The notes beneath the pieces were generated by a model, which saw only the letters and a program-made list of their open reading frames with translations, made no database searches and was not told the origin of the DNA. A stretch of 7,815 bases of DNA from CAMBDR01 sp046597185. Lineage in GTDB: Bacteria > Pseudomonadota > Gammaproteobacteria > Burkholderiales > Burkholderiaceae_D. How positions within the stretch are numbered: position 1 is the stretch's first letter; each line of letters opens with the position of its first letter. Location: the NCBI GenBank assembly GCA_046597185.1, contig JBKJLF010000582.1:1-7815 (forward strand), in the 5' to 3' direction. Shown piece after piece: positions 4,459 through 7,815 of the stretch. Position numbers and translations under genes: made by a program.

Positions 4459-7098
4459 TTAATGCGCCGCAGGCGGGGTTTGTGCATCCACCTTGGCCGT
4501 TGCTTCATAGGCGCTGGCACTGGTATTGGGTGCGTGTGCAGTGGCTACGGCTGTGGGCACAAAGGCGGGTGCGGCAGGGGCGGAAATCGGTTTGCCTGCC
4601 AGTAAGGCGCGCAAATCAGCAGCCATCTCGTCACCGGTTTGGTAGCGTTTTTCGATATCTTTTTCCATCCCCTTGAAAATAATTGCCACCAGCGGTGCCG
4701 GCACATTGGGGCGTACCGAGCGAATGTCGGGCGTGGCTTCATTGGCAATTTTAAACATCAATTGACCCATCGAATCACCCACAAACGGTAAATGGCCGGA
4801 GAGCATCAGATACATGCTGACCGAGAGTGAGAACAGGTCCGAACGTCCATCCACTTTTTGGCCGTACAATTGTTCTGGCGACATATACGACGGCGTGCCC
4901 AACACCATACCAGTTTTGGTTTTGGAGGAATCGGTGATGCGGGCGATACCGAAGTCGGCCACTTTGACCACGTCGCCCTCGGGTTCGTACATAATGTTGG
5001 CCGGTTTGATATCGCGGTGGACGATGCCATTGCGGTGCGCATAAGCCAGGGCTTCGGCCACGCGGATGCCGATGGTAATCACCAATTTGGGAGCCAATAA
5101 ATGGTCGGCACGGGTCCAGGGCACCAAATCCTGGCCCTTTAACAATTCCATGGCGATATAGCATAATTCCGATTCTTCACCCGCATCGTAAATGGTAACG
5201 ATGTTGGGATGTTGTAGGCGGCCAGCGGTTTCCGCTTCGCGGAAGAAGCGTTCTTTGGCTTCTTGCATTTCTTCGCCTTCAAATTCCTGGGAGATGGCAA
5301 AAGTTTTAATTGCCACCACCCGTCCAATTTTGGGGTCTTTACCCTGGTAGACTACGCCCATCGCGCCTTTGCCGAGTTCTTTTTCCACCTGGTAACGCCC
5401 GAGCATGGGCTTTTCGGCACCACCATCAAGAATCGAGATGCTGGCATTGCTGCGCCCGGTGCCCATATTGCCACCTAAAATCAGGGTTTCGGACATGGTT
5501 TTGGCTTGCACCAGTTTCTTTTCCAGATCGCGGAATTTCGGGTTGTGCTGGCCCATGTATTCATATACTGATTGGGCTTTGTTGAATTGGCGCTTGCGTT
5601 CAAAATCCAGCGCCAGATTGTATAAATTGTCCATCAAGGTGTCGTCCAGCGGACACTTGCGGAATTTATCAAACGCCATATCCAGTTGGCCTTGGCCCTG
5701 GAAAGCCAAACCCAACATGCGGTTCGATTCGGCTGATTCGGTGTCGGATTTTTGCTTGCCAGCCTCGGTAACGAGGAAGCGTTTGGTGGTCAGGAAGCCA
5801 TGACCCAGCAATAACAGGGTGGCTGGCAGCATTAATTGCAGCCACAAGCCGGAGCCGAGTAGTAAGGCAAATTCGGTGATGATGAGTGCCGCCAGCAACA
5901 CGCCCGTAACCATCGCACCTTTGCTCGCCGAGAGGCGCGGTAACAGGGCGATCAGGTAGGCTGCCAGTAATAAATAAATAACAACGGAAACGCCACCAGT
6001 CCAGAATGGATGAACGAAAAAGTGTTCCGACAGAATGCTGGAAATGGTATGCGCCAGAATTTGCACCGGGGCCATACCGTTTGAGATCGGCGTCGCCGAC
6101 GGGGTGCCGACGCCATTGGCGGTGGCCCCAATCAATACAATTTTATCGGCATATTTGGAAGCAGGAATCTTGCCGCTCAAGACTTCATAAAACGAATCTT
6201 CCTGAAACGCGGGCTTGTCATCGCGTCCTTTGTAGAAATAGGTCAGCATCCGTGCTTCGGTGGTGGTGATTTTGAGTTTGCCCAGTTTGACCCGGTCTTC
6301 TTCAATTTTGATGTCCTGCGGTTCCAGGTTCAGGCTGCGGGCGGCGGTCATCAGGGCCAGCGAGGGCAGGGTCTTGTCAAAAAAGCTCAGTGCCAGCGCT
6401 TCTTCGCGCAATTTTCCATCCGGGTCACGATTGGTTGCCAAGTGACCAATCCCGCTGACCTTGGTGCCGAACTCGGTAATGGGGGCTTGAAACGCCAGTG
6501 TGGGCGGTGCTTTTTGCCCGTTCAGGCTGCTTTTGGCCACATACTCGGGCAAGGGCTTGTCGGGGCGGCCATTGGGTTCGCCGGGAATCAGTTGTATGGG
6601 TAGTAAAATGTTGCCAGCCTTGCCAAAGCTTTCGGCCAAGCGACCATCGGTATTGAGCTTGACCCCGGCTTCGGTCAGAATGCTGGCAAATTGCGCCATT
6701 TCCGGCGCTGCCTGCAAGGCCGGGTTGCCTTCGCGCGCCTTTTTCAGGGAATCTTGCAGCTTGTTGATGTAATCGAGTCCGGCATCTTTTTGTGGCTCGA
6801 AAAAGAAGGTGGTATTGGTGATGACCTTGGCTTTGGCGGCGGCCAGCTTGTCGGTCATTTGCGCGTGGATTTCGCGCGGCCAAGGCCAACGCCCCAGATT
6901 GTTGATGCTTTGGTCATCAATGGCAATGATGGCAATGCGGCTCGATGGTGCGCGCGACGACATTTGCACTGCCATGTCATAGGCCTTGAATTCGAGGCTG
7001 GCAATGAGCTCGGATGAAAAATTGAATACCGTTACGCCCAGTACCACACACACGCCTAAAAACCAGTCTTTGCGCCATATTCCTGAAGTATGCTTCAC
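4459..7098 (-). CDS. CHASE2-domain Ser/Thr protein kinase, membrane-anchored
   Basis: This sensor kinase has 879 residues counted from GTG 7098. Order: one membrane helix (about 12-30); a periplasmic CHASE2 sensor (about 35-360, with IAIIAIDDQSINNLGRWPWPR at about 55-75 as hallmark); three membrane helices (about 365-436); a helical TPR-like linker (about 453-530); and a Hanks-type kinase domain (about 568-833). Catalytic elements are intact: LGKGAMGVV loop (575-583), VAIK Lys598, alpha-C Glu621, HRDIKPAN (694-701), DFG (715-717), GTPSYMSPEQ (734-743) and Arg818. An Ala/Pro-rich tail of about 40 residues follows. It should phosphorylate cytoplasmic proteins in response to an unknown periplasmic signal. 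I chose GTG 7098 because GGGAG lies 8 bases upstream. ATG 7113 and TTG 7164 are in frame, but TTG 7164 coincides with the predicted -35 box. The PP2C gene follows directly. Confidence 0.93.
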   Translation of the reverse strand: MKHTSGIWRKDWFLGVCVVLGVTVFNFSSELIASLEFKAYDMAVQMSSRAPSSRIAIIAIDDQSINNLGRWPWPREIHAQMTDKLAAAKAKVITNTTFFFEPQKDAGLDYINKLQDSLKKAREGNPALQAAPEMAQFASILTEAGVKLNTDGRLAESFGKAGNILLPIQLIPGEPNGRPDKPLPEYVAKSSLNGQKAPPTLAFQAPITEFGTKVSGIGHLATNRDPDGKLREEALALSFFDKTLPSLALMTAARSLNLEPQDIKIEEDRVKLGKLKITTTEARMLTYFYKGRDDKPAFQEDSFYEVLSGKIPASKYADKIVLIGATANGVGTPSATPISNGMAPVQILAHTISSILSEHFFVHPFWTGGVSVVIYLLLAAYLIALLPRLSASKGAMVTGVLLAALIITEFALLLGSGLWLQLMLPATLLLLGHGFLTTKRFLVTEAGKQKSDTESAESNRMLGLAFQGQGQLDMAFDKFRKCPLDDTLMDNLYNLALDFERKRQFNKAQSVYEYMGQHNPKFRDLEKKLVQAKTMSETLILGGNMGTGRSNASISILDGGAEKPMLGRYQVEKELGKGAMGVVYQGKDPKIGRVVAIKTFAISQEFEGEEMQEAKERFFREAETAGRLQHPNIVTIYDAGEESELCYIAMELLKGQDLVPWTRADHLLAPKLVITIGIRVAEALAYAHRNGIVHRDIKPANIMYEPEGDVVKVADFGIARITDSSKTKTGMVLGTPSYMSPEQLYGQKVDGRSDLFSLSVSMYLMLSGHLPFVGDSMGQLMFKIANEATPDIRSVRPNVPAPLVAIIFKGMEKDIEKRYQTGDEMAADLRALLAGKPISAPAAPAFVPTAVATAHAPNTSASAYEATAKVDAQTPPAAH

Positions 7099-7106
7099 GC
7101 TGAATT

Positions 7107-7111
7107 CTCCC
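7107..7111 (-). promoter_or_regulatory. Shine-Dalgarno deciding the kinase start (GGGAG)
   Basis: GGGAG on the minus strand is followed by 8 bases and then GTG at 7098. The in-frame ATG at 7113 overlaps this motif and has only a weak purine stretch before it, so GTG 7098 is the best-supported start. The earlier ATG remains possible and would add five residues. Confidence 0.55.
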
Positions 7112-7135
7112 ATGTTTGCTTGCCAGCTTATGATA

Positions 7136-7164
7136 TTGATAGCGCTAAATTCGACAAAGGTCAA
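7136..7164 (-). promoter_or_regulatory. Predicted sigma70-type promoter of the kinase/phosphatase pair
   Basis: TTGACC (7164-7159) and TATCAA (7141-7136) are separated by 17 bases on the minus strand, matching the consensus at 5 of 6 and 4 of 6 positions. Transcription would begin near 7129, about 30 bases before GTG 7098. It lies in the 74-base gap after the exported-protein gene, so the signalling pair can be expressed on its own. No terminator hairpin is seen between them, so read-through is also possible. Confidence 0.5.
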
Positions 7165-7172
7165 TTGTTAGT

Positions 7173-7646
7173 TTAATTTGGCAGCAAATAACGTATTTTT
7201 GAGCAAAATATTTTCGCTTTCTGTTGGAAATGAATGATTTGGCTACCCGGTTTGGCTTGCCGCACCGGATCCTTTGCCAGCCCGATTTTCGTGTGACGAA
7301 TGCCCGCATTGGCAAAGATGGCGTCGTCCAATTGGTCGGGCGTGGTGTCCAGAACGGCAGCTAAAAAGGTATAGTTGCTGGTTTCATCACTAACCATGAC
7401 GTTTAATACAGGAACACCCCACAGTGTGGCGTCAGATTTGTACCAATACGCACCGCCTTCACGTTTAAAGGGTTTGCCAAAGGCAGCAAAAAAATAATTA
7501 CGGAAATAAATTTCGTCAAGCGGGTTCAAACACAGCAAGGTGTACCCGACCGTCGTGCCAAAGGTAGACGGCGGCGCGGCCTGGCTGCTGGTAGCCAGAC
7601 CTAGCAACAAGCACAACCAGCCAGCAGATGACGCAATGTTGGCCAT
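7173..7646 (-). CDS. Small exported protein, unknown function
   Basis: This is a 157-residue protein with a clear Sec signal peptide: a short N-terminus, the hydrophobic core GWLCLLLGLA and a likely cleavage site SQA|A after residue 23. There is no lipobox at the cleavage site, so it is probably periplasmic or secreted rather than a lipoprotein. The mature part has two Cys (C39 in TLLCLNP and C148 in IFCSK) that could form a disulfide joining the two ends. It is rich in aromatic residues (IYFRNYFFAAFG, GAYWYK). I recognise no domain. ATG 7646 is preferred over upstream starts because it opens directly into the signal peptide and follows the previous stop by 4 bases. Earlier starts would overlap the upstream gene and add an Arg-rich stretch that looks non-coding. 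It probably forms an operon with the gene at the right edge. Confidence 0.75.
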   Translation of the reverse strand: MANIASSAGWLCLLLGLATSSQAAPPSTFGTTVGYTLLCLNPLDEIYFRNYFFAAFGKPFKREGGAYWYKSDATLWGVPVLNVMVSDETSNYTFLAAVLDTTPDQLDDAIFANAGIRHTKIGLAKDPVRQAKPGSQIIHFQQKAKIFCSKIRYLLPN

Positions 7647-7650
7647 GCAC

Positions 7651-7815
7651 TTAGTTAACCTTGGACAACCATTGCCGATCTTTCTCGATCTGTTCCTTGA
7701 CCGATGCCGGTAATACGGCAAGGCAGCCTGGGTGCAGTTTTAGATCGGCGGCCTTAATTTCCTTTTGCTGCCCGTTGACGACGAAAACATAGAGTTTCCC
7801 GCCAGTGTCCGTTTT
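7651..7815 (-). CDS. C-terminal end of an unrecognised protein (N-terminus outside window)
   Basis: A frame open from the right edge to the TAA at 7653-7651 encodes the last 54 residues of a protein. They include GGKLYVFVVNGQQKEIKAAD, then a hydrophilic helix ending VKEQIEKDRQWLSKVN. There is no membrane segment in the visible part. The stop is 4 bases before the ATG of the exported-protein gene, the close spacing expected within an operon, and this supports the frame being real. It is too short to assign to a family. Confidence 0.6.
   Translation of the reverse strand, partial: KTDTGGKLYVFVVNGQQKEIKAADLKLHPGCLAVLPASVKEQIEKDRQWLSKVN

Noticed and set aside
5405..5803. Plus-strand open frame of 132 codons inside the kinase gene
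   Set aside because: It lies wholly opposite a strongly supported kinase frame, has no recognisable motifs or ribosome binding site, and is explained by codon bias on the other strand.
6425..6889. Second minus-strand open frame of 154 codons inside the CHASE2 region
   Set aside because: Its composition is Arg/Gln-rich shadow sequence in the wrong frame, while the overlapping frame gives a clear CHASE2 domain.
7099..7164. TTG 7164 as the kinase start
   Set aside because: The TTG forms part of the predicted -35 box, lacks a Shine-Dalgarno, and adds 22 residues that do not look like part of the protein.
7647..7721. Extended start of the exported protein at 7721
   Set aside because: It would add an Arg-rich 25-residue stretch ahead of a clean signal peptide and overlap the end of the upstream gene.
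1..7815. tRNA, rRNA, CRISPR array, insertion sequence or phage attachment site
   Set aside because: I found no cloverleaf-like segment, regularly spaced repeats, transposase motifs or paired long inverted repeats by reading both strands.

Overview
The window reads as chromosomal DNA of a Gram-negative bacterium with moderate GC. The secreted and inner-membrane proteins, and the Stp-type phosphatase next to a CHASE2 Ser/Thr kinase, would suit a betaproteobacterium. That assignment is inference only. Every gene I can support is on the minus strand, so transcription runs from the right edge to the left edge.

Right part (7815 to about 7170): the C-terminal end of an unrecognised protein, followed 4 bases later by a small exported protein of unknown function with a clear signal peptide. 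Middle (7098 to 3641): a signalling pair. First comes a large membrane-anchored Ser/Thr protein kinase with a CHASE2 sensor, membrane helices, a helical TPR-like linker and a C-terminal kinase domain. It is followed 17 bases later by a complete PP2C-type phosphatase. The two probably act as writer and eraser on the same proteins, and a good sigma70-like promoter lies just before the kinase. A 191-base gap with hairpin-forming and G-rich DNA separates this pair from a small 86-residue membrane protein (3449 to 3189).

Left part (3106 to the left edge): a tightly packed three-gene operon with its own predicted promoter. It encodes a stand-alone DUF262 protein with a DGLQR motif, an AAA ATPase of the DUF3696/SMC-like type, and a third protein of unknown function that runs off the window. 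The start and stop codons overlap at both junctions (7 bases and 4 bases). This composition looks like a phage-defence cassette and resembles what I recall of the three-gene Menshen type, but I could not check that. The ATPase gene carries a one-base frameshift between its Walker A half and its Walker B half. As sequenced, the cassette is therefore either broken or affected by a sequence error.

The most interesting item is this DUF262/ATPase/unknown cassette together with its frameshift. The kinase/phosphatase locus is more conventional but has informative start-site and domain-order details. I see no RNA genes, CRISPR array, insertion sequence or attachment site.
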